Shown: positions 8,663 through 16,897 of the stretch, one piece after another
Position numbering within the stretch: position 1 is the first letter of the stretch
Layout: every line of letters begins with the position of its first letter
From: a virus
DNA: 39,525 bases
Reading direction: 5' to 3' (one strand)
Virus record (IMG/VR): IMGVR_UViG_3300042539_000943
Location: 1-39,525 of that record
Program-made: the position numbers and the translations under genes
The notes under the pieces: model-generated
Told to the model about the DNA's origin: nothing
What the model saw: only the letters and a program-made list of their open reading frames with translations
Databases searched by the model: none

Positions 8663-9685
8663 TTATACCCCAAGAAATTTTATTTTAACTTGATTATTTT
8701 CTGTGATTTTACAATTACAATAAGGAAAATGGTGATTAAAATATATATTAATCAGTTCTTTATTTCTTTCAATATACGTTTCAATTGTTGGGTTTACGGG
8801 CACGACAAAGTCCCCAAAGTCGCCCCAAGGATAATGAATATATTCGTTATTTATTTTTTTAGAATATTTATAATACCAATTGTCGTGCCATGTTGTTTTA
8901 TGGAAACCCAGAGTATTTTGGTCCCAATAAGGATGCCAATGGTCAATTTTATAATTAAAATTAATTTCAAATATTCTAAATATATAACCAATAACATCAT
9001 CCATGTGGAGATATGCCATCTGATTCATTTGAAAAAAATGATGAATATGTTCTTCAAATATAACTTTTAATATTGAATCCCATAAATCGTAAAATAACAT
9101 GAGGTGGTCTTTGTTTTCAAAACTAAATGTGGTAAGTTGTATTTCTAACCAATATTCTTCTTTTGGCAATATAAGATGTGGGAATTTTAATTTTAAATAA
9201 TCATTAATAAATCCACTAACAGTATTAATATAATGTCTTGGTAGACCTAATTTAGTTGTAAACATTGCTGGTTCAATTGTATTAAAATAATTATCTATTA
9301 ACAATTCATTGTCAGTTATAAAAGAATTATTGGGTAAATATTTAAATTTTAATATGTTTTTTTCATACATATATAGCAAAACAAATCTAAATGTTGTGTT
9401 GGGTAATAATGTGTTTTTTTCGCGATAAAAATCCCAAAAATTTCTAACATATTCGGTATCATTTGATTCTTTATAAAAAATTTCATAAGTGTTACTCCAT
9501 TCGTGATTTTCTCTTAATGAATCTAAACTAACTATATTATAATCTAATTTATATTCTTCATAGATTTCATCATTATCAACAAAATATATCACTTTCTTTG
9601 CAATGTTAGGATTTGATTCTATAAAATTTAAAAATCTAGTTTTAAAATGGGCGGTACCCCAAATTACTTTGAAAAATGTGAACAT
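8663..9685 (-). CDS. Uncharacterised protein with a Rossmann-like N-terminus, in the sugar operon
   Basis: 340 residues, directly adjacent to the DegT-family gene. The N-terminus VIWGTAHFKTRFLNF...VIYFVDNDEI resembles the short Rossmann-like domain (WGxG...FVDND) found in sugar-modifying proteins and before some FkbM and PglD domains. The rest is rich in Trp, Tyr, His and Phe (for example DHWHPYWDQNTLGF and HKTTWHDNWYY) and I do not recognise it. Context suggests a sugar transferase or glycan-binding role; that is a guess. A 61-base gap with no clear signal separates it from the next gene upstream. Confidence 0.6.
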   Translation of the reverse strand: MFTFFKVIWGTAHFKTRFLNFIESNPNIAKKVIYFVDNDEIYEEYKLDYNIVSLDSLRENHEWSNTYEIFYKESNDTEYVRNFWDFYREKNTLLPNTTFRFVLLYMYEKNILKFKYLPNNSFITDNELLIDNYFNTIEPAMFTTKLGLPRHYINTVSGFINDYLKLKFPHLILPKEEYWLEIQLTTFSFENKDHLMLFYDLWDSILKVIFEEHIHHFFQMNQMAYLHMDDVIGYIFRIFEINFNYKIDHWHPYWDQNTLGFHKTTWHDNWYYKYSKKINNEYIHYPWGDFGDFVVPVNPTIETYIERNKELINIYFNHHFPYCNCKITENNQVKIKFLGV

Positions 9686-9746
9686 CTTGTCTTCTTAGTT
9701 TAAGTTATTTATATTAATTTATTAATCGATATTTCCGTATTAATAA

Positions 9747-10484
9747 TTACAAAAATTTTGAAAAAAAACTTGATTTTGGTTTTTCTAATTCACTATTTTT
9801 AACATATACAGTCTGCCTACCCCACAAAACCTTTACATAACCATTTTCTAATAAGTATGGTGTTAGTAACTTATCTTTACCACCAAGGTCGGTATCAAAA
9901 TCAGTGTCATCAATTGAAATTAGATGAATATCTGACAGTTTATCTTTTGCAACCATGAAAGCCTCTAAATGTTTTTCCGCAAAAGAATCCGTCCCAACGT
10001 CCCAACCATCCAAAAACAATAAATCAATTTTTTTATTAAAATTTTTTAAAAAATCAATACCATCTTGTGGTATGTGTATGTGTAAATTACTCGGAATTGG
10101 TTCTTTAATATGATATTCATAAGAGCTTTCTATTTGTTGTTTACACATTGGGTCAATATCGACAGTGTAGACTTCAAAACCTTCTCTAACCCAGTAATAA
10201 GTTGAATGACCATCTTGACAACAAGGTGGGGCATCTTTACTTTCTAATTTCATCGAATTGTTATGGTAAGAAATACAATTTTGAGTTAATTCTCGTCTTG
10301 TTGAACCAATTTCAACAACAACGTTTCCACCTATTATTTTTAACAATTCAACGGTTTTTGTAATCCACGGTGCGGGATAATTTCTAATAGAATTTTCCTC
10401 GTGTGTTAAACTATTGTGGTCCCAATAGTAGGTTGTTTTTTTAAAATTATCACACGCTTTTAATACTTCAATAAATTTATTCAT
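9747..10484 (-). CDS. Class I SAM-dependent methyltransferase-like protein
   Basis: 245 residues. NVVVEIGSTRREL near residue 54 is in the position of SAM motif I but has GST in place of GxGxG. VYTVDIDPMCKQQ is the acidic loop and IDLLFLDGWDVG plus ISIDDTDFD match motifs of the Methyltransf_24-type family. It lies 12 bases downstream of the glycosyltransferase gene and belongs to the same minus-strand operon, which suggests methylation of a sugar. The ion or sugar specificity cannot be read. Confidence 0.65.
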   Translation of the reverse strand: MNKFIEVLKACDNFKKTTYYWDHNSLTHEENSIRNYPAPWITKTVELLKIIGGNVVVEIGSTRRELTQNCISYHNNSMKLESKDAPPCCQDGHSTYYWVREGFEVYTVDIDPMCKQQIESSYEYHIKEPIPSNLHIHIPQDGIDFLKNFNKKIDLLFLDGWDVGTDSFAEKHLEAFMVAKDKLSDIHLISIDDTDFDTDLGGKDKLLTPYLLENGYVKVLWGRQTVYVKNSELEKPKSSFFSKFL

Positions 10485-10496
10485 ACTTTAATTTTT

Positions 10497-11852
10497 TTAT
10501 TTTAATTTTATTTCTTTTCTTTCAGCCCAACCTCTTTCAGGTGAATGGGCCCAAAATACCACTCTTGATGGTTCTTTTTCAATATAAAACATTTCTTCAT
10601 AGTGAATTTGATGTCCATGTGTTAGAAAATTCTTTAGTTGCCCATTGTCAATGTACTTACTAAATATCGACTCCCCGTTTTCATCATCATATGCGACCAA
10701 AATAAAGTCATAGTCGTTTTCAGGTAAGTCTTCTCTATTAATTGTTACTAAGTAATAAAATGAGCGAGTAAATGAATTTTCCCATTCTTCTTCTGTTTCA
10801 AATTGTGGGTTTGGTGGTGGTTTATCATCAATTGTCCATTTTTGAAACGCTCTATTTTTAAAGTGAATACCAGCATATTTTTCATAATCACGAACAGTTC
10901 TTACTGTACCTAAACCATATGGTCCTAAATCATGACCATTATCTTCGCCTGTTAACATTTGTCTTATCCTCGAACGACCAACTTCCTGTTGTTTCCACCA
11001 CATAGGTTCACCTCTTTTGTGTTGGTCATCCCAAACCAATTTTCCGGCTCTTTCTTCTCTCATTGTTGCATGCCAAATTACGACTTTATGTGGGTGAAAT
11101 AAATCGTATCCATATGTGAAACTCCTCACAGATAAATTTATTTCTTCACCAGCAAAGAAAATGTTTGGGTCATGTCTAACCTCTTTCGCCCATTTGTTTG
11201 GACCAAAACAAAAATGACCACTAATAAATCTTGCGGGATATGGTTTGGTTAAATGTTGCCAACCACCCCTAACACCACTTGGTCTTATGAAAATGGTACC
11301 GTGAGGATAAAAACATTCTGCTCTCGAAAACCAAGGTTCTTGAACACGTTTTTCGGGGTCATTAAATGGGTCGTAATATGGTAAATAACCACATATTAAT
11401 GGATTATGACCATCATTTTTTAATTCATGATACCAACCAATTAACGTACTGTCCCAATTTTTATCAAATCTATGATGTGAGTCTAATTGACAAACAAATT
11501 CTTCATCTGTTAGTAACTCATCGTTGATGATACCTCTAGCATATGCTAAACCTTTTGCTTCGGTGTACACGATGTCTTTGATTTTAAATCTTGGGTCGTT
11601 CCTATAATCATCAACATTATCAAAACCGTCTTCAGGGTGATATTGTCTACATATCCCAAAATGTATTCTTTCGGGAAATTCAGCATTTTCTAACGCACTT
11701 TTAATTGTTGGAATTAATTCTGGTTCTCTGTATGCAGGTAGATGAACCAAAATTCTTTCTAATTTCGATACTTTTGGTGTTGGAGTAATTTCCACCACTT
11801 CAACACTAAAATCTAAATTAAAGTTTTCCTTCGAGTCTTTCACCCCATCCAT
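10497..11852 (-). CDS. Glycosyltransferase of the GlcNAc-transferase family (PF11397-like), copy 2
   Basis: I place the start at the ATG at 11852 (451 aa), which overlaps the preceding gene by 35 bases; an upstream in-frame ATG at 11942 would overlap it by 125 bases and add 30 residues that look non-homologous. LVHLPAYREPELIPTI opens the nucleotide-sugar fold, and CQLDSHHRF carries the DxH metal/sugar motif; FFAGEEINLSVRSFTYGYDLFHP and VIWHA follow, as in the family. A C-terminal ~100-residue beta-rich region is shared with copy 1. The family adds GlcNAc or a related sugar to proteins or glycans. A tandem duplicate of the next gene. Confidence 0.85.
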   Translation of the reverse strand: MDGVKDSKENFNLDFSVEVVEITPTPKVSKLERILVHLPAYREPELIPTIKSALENAEFPERIHFGICRQYHPEDGFDNVDDYRNDPRFKIKDIVYTEAKGLAYARGIINDELLTDEEFVCQLDSHHRFDKNWDSTLIGWYHELKNDGHNPLICGYLPYYDPFNDPEKRVQEPWFSRAECFYPHGTIFIRPSGVRGGWQHLTKPYPARFISGHFCFGPNKWAKEVRHDPNIFFAGEEINLSVRSFTYGYDLFHPHKVVIWHATMREERAGKLVWDDQHKRGEPMWWKQQEVGRSRIRQMLTGEDNGHDLGPYGLGTVRTVRDYEKYAGIHFKNRAFQKWTIDDKPPPNPQFETEEEWENSFTRSFYYLVTINREDLPENDYDFILVAYDDENGESIFSKYIDNGQLKNFLTHGHQIHYEEMFYIEKEPSRVVFWAHSPERGWAERKEIKLK

Positions 11853-13074
11853 GTTCAGCGGAGTGGGGCCAAACAACCCATTTCGCAACTCTTTTTGTTG
11901 TTTCGAAACTTCTCCATAGTTTACAGTATCCATCTTTATCATTTTTCATATTTTTTATTTCATTTGGATTTGCATCCTGTCTAAAAATTTCATTACCCTC
12001 TTCATCTTCAAATGCGACCGCCCAAAAAGTATAATCATCATATGGAACATCGTGATATCCAATATCAATACAATGTTTAAATCTAATTGAAAATGAGTTT
12101 TCATAATCCTCTTGATTTTCAATGACAGGGTTTGGTGGATATCTTTCGTCAAGAGTATATTGTTGAACGCCTCTTTTCTTAAAAGATATACCCGCATATT
12201 TTTCATAATCTTCTAATGTTCTATGTGAACCAAAACCATAATCACCCCAATTTATATTATTGTTATCGATTTCCATTCCAAAAAGTTTTCTGTTTTTATA
12301 ATAACAGTAATCATTTCTTTTTGGCCAATCTTTGTCATCATCCCATTGTTTTATTGAACCCCTTCGAGTATAATAATGCCAAATTATTGTTCTATGTAAA
12401 TGAAATAAGTCATAACCCCACGTAAATGACCTAACAGCAACAGATATTTCTTCACCATGGAAGTAATATTCAGGGTCATGAGGAACTTCTATTGCGTGTT
12501 GACCTAACGTAAAACAAAAATGGGCAGAGTAAAATCTGGCACCAACCGGTTCTGTTCTTTCTTTATAATCATCTATGGATGATGGTAAAAAATGGATATT
12601 TCCATCAGGACTGAATCTATCGAAATTCATTCTCCATGGAACACTTTCTCTACTACTATAATCCGAACCGGGTTCATAATGTGGAATATAACCAGTTAAC
12701 ATCGGTTTCGGGTAACCTTTTTCTTGCAACCTCGTTAATTCCAATTTTAATTCGGTGTCCCAATTTTTTGTAAATCTGTGGTGGGAATCTAATTGAAGGG
12801 TGTATTTTTCATTATTATATTGTTGTTGAAGCAAGTTTCTCGCCCAACATACTCCCTTTGACCTTTTATAATTTATATCAATTATCTTAAATCTTGGGTC
12901 ATTTTTATATTCATCCAAATTATCCCATTTATCTTCTTCTGAGTGTTGCCAAGCAATTGAAAACACCAAATTATCAGGGTTTTCCGCGTTATCCAAACAG
13001 TCTTTTAACGTGGGTAGAAGTTCGGGGTCTCTATATGATGCAATTTGTACGAAAATTTTTTCATTATTTGACAT
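11818..13074 (-). CDS. Glycosyltransferase of the GlcNAc-transferase family (PF11397-like), copy 1
   Basis: 418 residues, the first gene of the minus-strand operon. FVQIASYRDPELLPTL, LQLDSHHRF (DxH motif near residue 95), YFHGEEISVAVRSFTWGYDLFH and IIWHYYTRRG follow the same order as copy 2. The C-terminal domain ends WPHSAEHGWGERLEGKL, matching copy 2's WAHSPERGWAERKEIKL, so the two arose by duplication and then diverged. The upstream 98-base gap shared with the divergent gene at 13173 presumably holds the operon promoter, but I see no clear match on this strand. Confidence 0.87.
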   Translation of the reverse strand: MSNNEKIFVQIASYRDPELLPTLKDCLDNAENPDNLVFSIAWQHSEEDKWDNLDEYKNDPRFKIIDINYKRSKGVCWARNLLQQQYNNEKYTLQLDSHHRFTKNWDTELKLELTRLQEKGYPKPMLTGYIPHYEPGSDYSSRESVPWRMNFDRFSPDGNIHFLPSSIDDYKERTEPVGARFYSAHFCFTLGQHAIEVPHDPEYYFHGEEISVAVRSFTWGYDLFHLHRTIIWHYYTRRGSIKQWDDDKDWPKRNDYCYYKNRKLFGMEIDNNNINWGDYGFGSHRTLEDYEKYAGISFKKRGVQQYTLDERYPPNPVIENQEDYENSFSIRFKHCIDIGYHDVPYDDYTFWAVAFEDEEGNEIFRQDANPNEIKNMKNDKDGYCKLWRSFETTKRVAKWVVWPHSAEHGWGERLEGKL

Positions 13075-13152
13075 AGATATCTAATTTTAGAGAAAAAATA
13101 TACATTAATATGAACATTGTAAAGTGAAATTTTGATTTATCAATCTTTATTT

Positions 13153-13170
13153 GTATACTTTATAAAAAGA
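13153..13170 (+). promoter_or_regulatory. Candidate promoter GTATACTTT-TAAAAA-GA
   Basis: GTATACTTTATAAAAAGA sits two bases before the ATG of the gene at 13173. Nearly the same string recurs at 34591-34610 before the nuclease cassette. Two copies only, so the promoter reading is inference. Confidence 0.35.
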
Positions 13171-13172
13171 CC

Positions 13173-13526
13173 ATGAATAACTACCCCAAAATCGTAGTAG
13201 ATAAAACAAATGAACTTGTTGAGGTACTTGTAGATATCAATTTTTTCGAGGAAAATGAACTTGAAATTGATTCTTCAATTATTGATTTAATATGTAAAAA
13301 ATTGGTAATAAAGTTTATCGACGGACAATTATCCGAGGATGAGTATGTTTACGATTCCTTTTCAGAAGAAGAGGTCTCAAATTTACTGAACGAAATAATT
13401 GTTTTGGGTACTCTAAATTCTCTAAAAGAAAAAGGAATTATAGATTCAATAGAAAATGAGAACAATGAAGAAATGTTCTTTCTTACAAAAGAAGGAAAAG
13501 ATTTAGCAAGTAAAATTATTAAATAA
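13173..13526 (+). CDS. Small protein with a winged-helix-like C-terminus, unknown function
   Basis: 117 residues, no family recognised. The N-terminal half is acidic (EENELEIDSSIIDL, EDEYVYDSFSEEEV). The C-terminal half, TLNSLKEKGIIDSIENENN followed by MFFLTKEGKDLA, has the helix-turn-beta-wing look of a winged-helix domain, as in small transcription regulators, but the match is weak. It faces away from the sugar operon and meets the next gene tail to tail with one base between them. Confidence 0.6.
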   Translation: MNNYPKIVVDKTNELVEVLVDINFFEENELEIDSSIIDLICKKLVIKFIDGQLSEDEYVYDSFSEEEVSNLLNEIIVLGTLNSLKEKGIIDSIENENNEEMFFLTKEGKDLASKIIK

Positions 13527-13527
13527 A

Positions 13528-13860
13528 TTACTTGTTTGTTTTCTCATCAACTGATTGTTGATGATTGATTTTTTTATGATTTTTAACTTTAACTTTCAAA
13601 GTTTTTAAGGTATTGTGAGATTCAACCAAATTGGTGTATATGGATTTTAATCGGCCGTTTGTTAATGTTTTTAATCCGTCAGGGATTGCGTCCTCAAATT
13701 TTCTAAACTCTTTTATTGTTTCCAATATTTGGGATTCCAACTCGTCCATTTTAAATTGTACACGATTATAATCCGTTCTACTTACTTTGGATGTCTCCTC
13801 CAATAAAATATTATTTAAAATTCTTAATACCGTTTTTTCTTCAATTTCTTTGTTCACCAT
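13528..13860 (-). CDS. Small helical protein, possible capsid-targeting-like N-terminus
   Basis: 110 residues, mostly predicted helix, with a Lys/His-rich tail (VKVKNHKKINHQQ). The N-terminus VLRILNNILLEETSKVSR contains I-L-L-E followed by ET, which fits the (I/L)-x-E site seen in the late block, but the surrounding peptide is not as close as in those proteins. An ATATTTAT box lies five bases before the start codon (13866-13873). Function unknown. Confidence 0.6.
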   Translation of the reverse strand: MVNKEIEEKTVLRILNNILLEETSKVSRTDYNRVQFKMDELESQILETIKEFRKFEDAIPDGLKTLTNGRLKSIYTNLVESHNTLKTLKVKVKNHKKINHQQSVDEKTNK

Positions 13861-13865
13861 ACCAG

Positions 13866-13873
13866 ATAAATAT
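13866..13873 (-). promoter_or_regulatory. ATATTTAT box
   Basis: ATATTTAT on the coding strand, five bases before the ATG at 13860. Spacing is the same as for the genes at 25807 and 28792. Confidence 0.5.
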
Positions 13874-13932
13874 TTTGACTTTTTAGTTTGGTAAATTATT
13901 AATCTTTTTTTATATTTTAAAAAAAAACAAAA

Positions 13933-14994
13933 ATGAAATTATTCGATTTTGATGACATATTAATTTGTCCAACAAGATTTTCAGACATTCGCTCAAGAAG
14001 TGAGATAAACGTAAGATATGTTGATGGTATGTTGCCATTAATGACTGCACCAATGGACACGGTTATCAGTTTAGATAATTTCCATTATTTTAAAGACCAA
14101 GGAATCGTACCCGTGATTCCCAGAATCGAACATCCAGACAAAGATTGGTGGGATAATGATAGATTTTTTTCATATGGGATTGAAGATTTTGAAAGAATAT
14201 TTCTTGACAATACCGTGTCGTCAATTAATGGAAAACCAATTTTGGTTCTTATTGATATTGCAAACGGACACATGAAAGATTTATACAATATTTCTATTGA
14301 TGCAAAAAATAAATACGGTGACCAAATGAAACTTATGGTTGGAAACATCGCTAACCCCGATACTTACTTTGAATATGTCAAATCAAATTCCATCGATTAT
14401 ATTCGAATCGGGATTGGAAATGGTAACGGATGTTTAACCACGGTTCAAACGGGTATTGGTTATCCAATGGCATCGTTGATTGAAGAATGTAGACGGATTA
14501 AATTAAAATATGGTAAATCAAACTCATCAAAAATTGTTGCTGACGGTGGATTTAAAAAATATTCTGATATTATAAAAGCGTTAGCTATTGGTGCTGATTT
14601 TGTGATGTTGGGGTCCATCTTAAATAAATGTTTAGAAAGTGCTGGCGAAACAAGAAAACACAGAGATTCTACTCTTGGTGGATATGAACTTATAAACCAA
14701 CTTTCTCAAGAAACTAAAAGAATGTTTGATGTTGATATACCGTTATTTAAAACATTTAGGGGGATGTCAACCAAAGAAGTTCAAATGGGTTGGGGAAAAA
14801 AGACACTAACAACTTCAGAGGGTATTGTTAAAGAACAAATGGTTGAGTATACCGTAGAAGGGTGGGTCGATAATTTTCAATCGTATTTGAAGTCAGCAAT
14901 GAGTTACACCGGAAAAAAAGAACTCCACCAGTTCATAGGTGGAGTTGAATACAATCACATTACCGAAAACGCGTTTAGAAGATTTGATAAGTAG
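13933..14994 (+). CDS. IMP dehydrogenase/GMP reductase-family enzyme
   Basis: 353 residues, close to GMP reductase (about 345) and lacking the CBS pair of most IMP dehydrogenases. LMTAPMDTV, GIGNGNGCLTTVQTGIGYP with Cys at 167, IVADGGFKKYSDIIKALAIGADFVMLG and FRGMSTKEVQ follow the family in order, and EGIVKEQMVEYTVEGWV is the C-terminal flap. GYP after the Cys loop is more GMP reductase-like than IMPDH-like. The usual GPGSxC is GNGNGC, an odd loop that could alter specificity. The family interconverts purine nucleotides; in a phage it would adjust the guanine pool or feed a modified nucleotide. Read-through meets the next gene tail to tail. Confidence 0.85.
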   Translation: MKLFDFDDILICPTRFSDIRSRSEINVRYVDGMLPLMTAPMDTVISLDNFHYFKDQGIVPVIPRIEHPDKDWWDNDRFFSYGIEDFERIFLDNTVSSINGKPILVLIDIANGHMKDLYNISIDAKNKYGDQMKLMVGNIANPDTYFEYVKSNSIDYIRIGIGNGNGCLTTVQTGIGYPMASLIEECRRIKLKYGKSNSSKIVADGGFKKYSDIIKALAIGADFVMLGSILNKCLESAGETRKHRDSTLGGYELINQLSQETKRMFDVDIPLFKTFRGMSTKEVQMGWGKKTLTTSEGIVKEQMVEYTVEGWVDNFQSYLKSAMSYTGKKELHQFIGGVEYNHITENAFRRFDK

Positions 14995-15228
14995 TTACTC
15001 TACTCTAAATTCTTTATCTTCCTGACTATCAATTGCATTGTCTCTTTTCATACCTTCTTTAATGTAGGTACGAATAAGTTTTGACACGGTTATATTTTTT
15101 TTATCAGCGACTTTTTCAATTTCTCGAAAGTACGCTGGTACCACTCTAAAGGATAACATCCTAACCAATTGTTTTGACTTTGGTGTATTTGGTGTTTCAA
15201 ATCCTTCTTTAAATTCATTATCCTTCAT
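14995..15228 (-). CDS. Ribbon-helix-helix-like small protein
   Basis: 77 residues. LVRMLSFRVVPAYFREIEKVADKKNITVSKLIRTYIKEGMKR (shown in parts: beta strand MLSFRVV, helix A PAYFREIEKVADKK, helix B ITVSKLIRTYIKEG) has the strand-helix-helix layout of MetJ/Arc repressors. It would be a DNA-binding regulator. An ATATTTAT box is at 15246-15253, eighteen bases before the ATG. Target unknown. Confidence 0.6.
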   Translation of the reverse strand: MKDNEFKEGFETPNTPKSKQLVRMLSFRVVPAYFREIEKVADKKNITVSKLIRTYIKEGMKRDNAIDSQEDKEFRVE

Positions 15229-15245
15229 ACAATTAAACTTTTTTT

Positions 15246-15253
15246 ATAAATAT
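15246..15253 (-). promoter_or_regulatory. ATATTTAT box
   Basis: Exact ATATTTAT on the coding strand, 17 bases before the start of the RHH-like gene at 15228. Confidence 0.4.
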
Positions 15254-15304
15254 TTGGAAATTCTCTTTTTTTTCGTTATGTTTTAAATAAAAAAAATAAA
15301 TATC

Positions 15305-15664
15305 ATGTCAGTAGAAAAACCACAACAAATTAGTGCAGTTAAAGAATGTGAGGAACGTTATCCTGAAACAACTTATGAATTTAAAAAAATTTTAAAAGAA
15401 CAATACGAGTTGTTCTGTAAAAAACAATTAAACTATGGTCCCGATAATATTTCGGTCGGTACTAGATTAGAAACTGAAGAAGAATTGAGACTATCTCAAA
15501 CGGGTATTTGGTTTAGAATGAATGATAAAATTCAACGTTTAAAACAATTGGTTTTATTGGGGAAACAAGACAATGTTGGTGAGAGTGTTATTGACACTTA
15601 TTCCGACTTATCGGTTTATGCTATTATTTCCCAAATTGTTGCCAAAGGAAAATGGGCGAAATAA
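15305..15664 (+). CDS. Nmad1/DUF1599-like protein
   Basis: 119 residues. LNYGPDNISVGTRLE, GIWFRMNDKIQRLKQLVLLG and ESVIDTYSDLSVYAIISQIV follow the pattern of DUF1599, named nucleotide modification associated domain 1 because it recurs beside phage base-modification genes. The helical fold resembles MazG-like/all-alpha nucleotide pyrophosphatases, though I cannot see a full metal-binding set. Likely a nucleotide-handling protein. Neighbouring purine-nucleotide and P-loop kinase-like genes fit that reading. Confidence 0.7.
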   Translation: MSVEKPQQISAVKECEERYPETTYEFKKILKEQYELFCKKQLNYGPDNISVGTRLETEEELRLSQTGIWFRMNDKIQRLKQLVLLGKQDNVGESVIDTYSDLSVYAIISQIVAKGKWAK

Positions 15665-15679
15665 ATAATATAAAACAAA

Positions 15680-15687
15680 ATATTTAT
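15680..15687 (+). promoter_or_regulatory. ATATTTAT box
   Basis: Exact ATATTTAT, 19 bases before the ATG at 15707. Its last bases form part of an earlier in-frame ATG (15686), which supports the later start. Confidence 0.4.
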
Positions 15688-15706
15688 GTTTAAACGAGAA
15701 AACATA

Positions 15707-16087
15707 ATGAAAATAAATTTAACCAATAACTGGGTTGCTCAGTTTATAGACAATATCGGCAAAAGTGTATTAAGCAACATAGAAACGGATAAGTATTTCT
15801 CACTTAATAGTGAGAAAAAAATGGTCACACAATATCTTGTTTTTAAGATAATACTTAAAAATGTTAGTTTAAAAATAAAAGATTTTAACGAGTCTGTTCC
15901 CATTATCATAAACTTTCTTTTGAAAAGAAGTGAAGAAAATGAAAATTATGAATTTGCGGAAATCATAAAAGACATCAAATTAAATTATGACAAACTCGTA
16001 GAAATGAATACCGCATCAATTAAACCAAACACCACCACAAAAAGAACCATTACGGTAACCAATAAATCGAACGAAAATAAAGATTAG
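15707..16087 (+). CDS. Small protein of unknown function
   Basis: I prefer the ATG at 15707 (MKINLTNNWVAQFIDNIG, 126 aa) because an ATATTTAT box overlaps the earlier in-frame ATG at 15686. The protein is predicted mostly helical, with a Thr-rich basic tail (TTTKRTITVTNKSNENKD) that looks unstructured. No family recognised. It overlaps the 3' end of the next, opposite-strand gene by 4 bases. Confidence 0.5.
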   Translation: MKINLTNNWVAQFIDNIGKSVLSNIETDKYFSLNSEKKMVTQYLVFKIILKNVSLKIKDFNESVPIIINFLLKRSEENENYEFAEIIKDIKLNYDKLVEMNTASIKPNTTTKRTITVTNKSNENKD

Positions 16088-16290
16088 TCAATAATTTCAG
16101 CGTCCTTTATTTCCTTTAGAAATAAATAATAGCTTTCGTTTGTTTGTCTTGAATTTTGTCTGACAACTGTATCTATTTTCCAAATAGATTTTAATTCATT
16201 TATTGAGTCTTGAGATATATGAGATTCTTTTACTCTTCTATCAATATAGAATAATTTGTTTTGGAAATTAAACAGTTCTTTACAAAGCAT
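16084..16290 (-). CDS. Small protein of unknown function
   Basis: 68 residues, no recognised domain. It lies one base after the stop of the NUC1-type endonuclease gene (16292) and ends tail to tail with the plus-strand gene, so it is the last gene of the short minus operon 17448 to 16084. No signal peptide or membrane segment. Confidence 0.5.
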   Translation of the reverse strand: MLCKELFNFQNKLFYIDRRVKESHISQDSINELKSIWKIDTVVRQNSRQTNESYYLFLKEIKDAEIID

Positions 16291-16291
16291 A

Positions 16292-16897
16292 TTAATGTTT
16301 ACAATTTATTTGATGTTCCGCCCATTTTTTTGTTGGTTTAACATTTTCAAATTTGTAACATTTCCAAGAGGTGGATTTGGTAAAATTGATGTGTTTCACA
16401 AGAAAAGTTGGTACGGTTGCACCTGTAGATAATTTCTGTGATTTTTCATCAAAAATCAAGTCTATTTTAATTACCAAATTTTCTTTATCGTCCCAAACCC
16501 TTTCTTGTTCTTCAAGAAGTCTCCATTCTCCTCTATTTAAATCTTGATTTTGTAATGCACAATTTAAATATGAAAATGTTTGTTTTAAGTTTTCCATATT
16601 ATCAGAAAAACTAGCGGCTGGTGCTAAATGACCTTTGTCCCATTGATTATTTTTATAATCAAAATTATCTGATGTTTTTATATTTGGTTCAGTGTAAAAA
16701 TCCATAGAACCTCTATTAACAGTTGTGGGTCTATTTTTTGAGTGATATATCAACCATATGGGTTGTTCTAATTTTTGGGAGTAGTGTACCTCAAAAACGT
16801 TGTTTTTTACATGTACTTCGTCTTTATTTGCTTGTAGAGATGTGGTTAAAAAAAGAACCACAAATAGAAAAATCGGGTTTAAAAGTTTTTTTATCAT
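16292..16897 (-). CDS. Secreted DNA/RNA non-specific endonuclease (NUC1 family)
   Basis: 201 residues. Residues 1-23 (KKLLNPIFLFVVLFLTTSLQA) form a signal peptide, so the enzyme acts outside the cytoplasm. DKGH (87-90, His90) is the catalytic DRGH motif with Lys for Arg, in the context WDKGHLAPAASFSD, and LNCALQNQDLNRGEWRLLE supplies the metal-binding Asn region. The family cuts DNA and RNA with one metal ion. Its start overlaps the kinase-like gene by 4 bases. A phage-encoded exported nuclease could degrade periplasmic or released DNA at lysis; that use is inference. Confidence 0.85.
   Translation of the reverse strand: MIKKLLNPIFLFVVLFLTTSLQANKDEVHVKNNVFEVHYSQKLEQPIWLIYHSKNRPTTVNRGSMDFYTEPNIKTSDNFDYKNNQWDKGHLAPAASFSDNMENLKQTFSYLNCALQNQDLNRGEWRLLEEQERVWDDKENLVIKIDLIFDEKSQKLSTGATVPTFLVKHINFTKSTSWKCYKFENVKPTKKWAEHQINCKH

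Noticed and set aside
11853-11942. Upstream ATG for the second glycosyltransferase
   Set aside because: It would overlap the first gene by 125 bases and the added 30 residues match nothing in the homologous copy.
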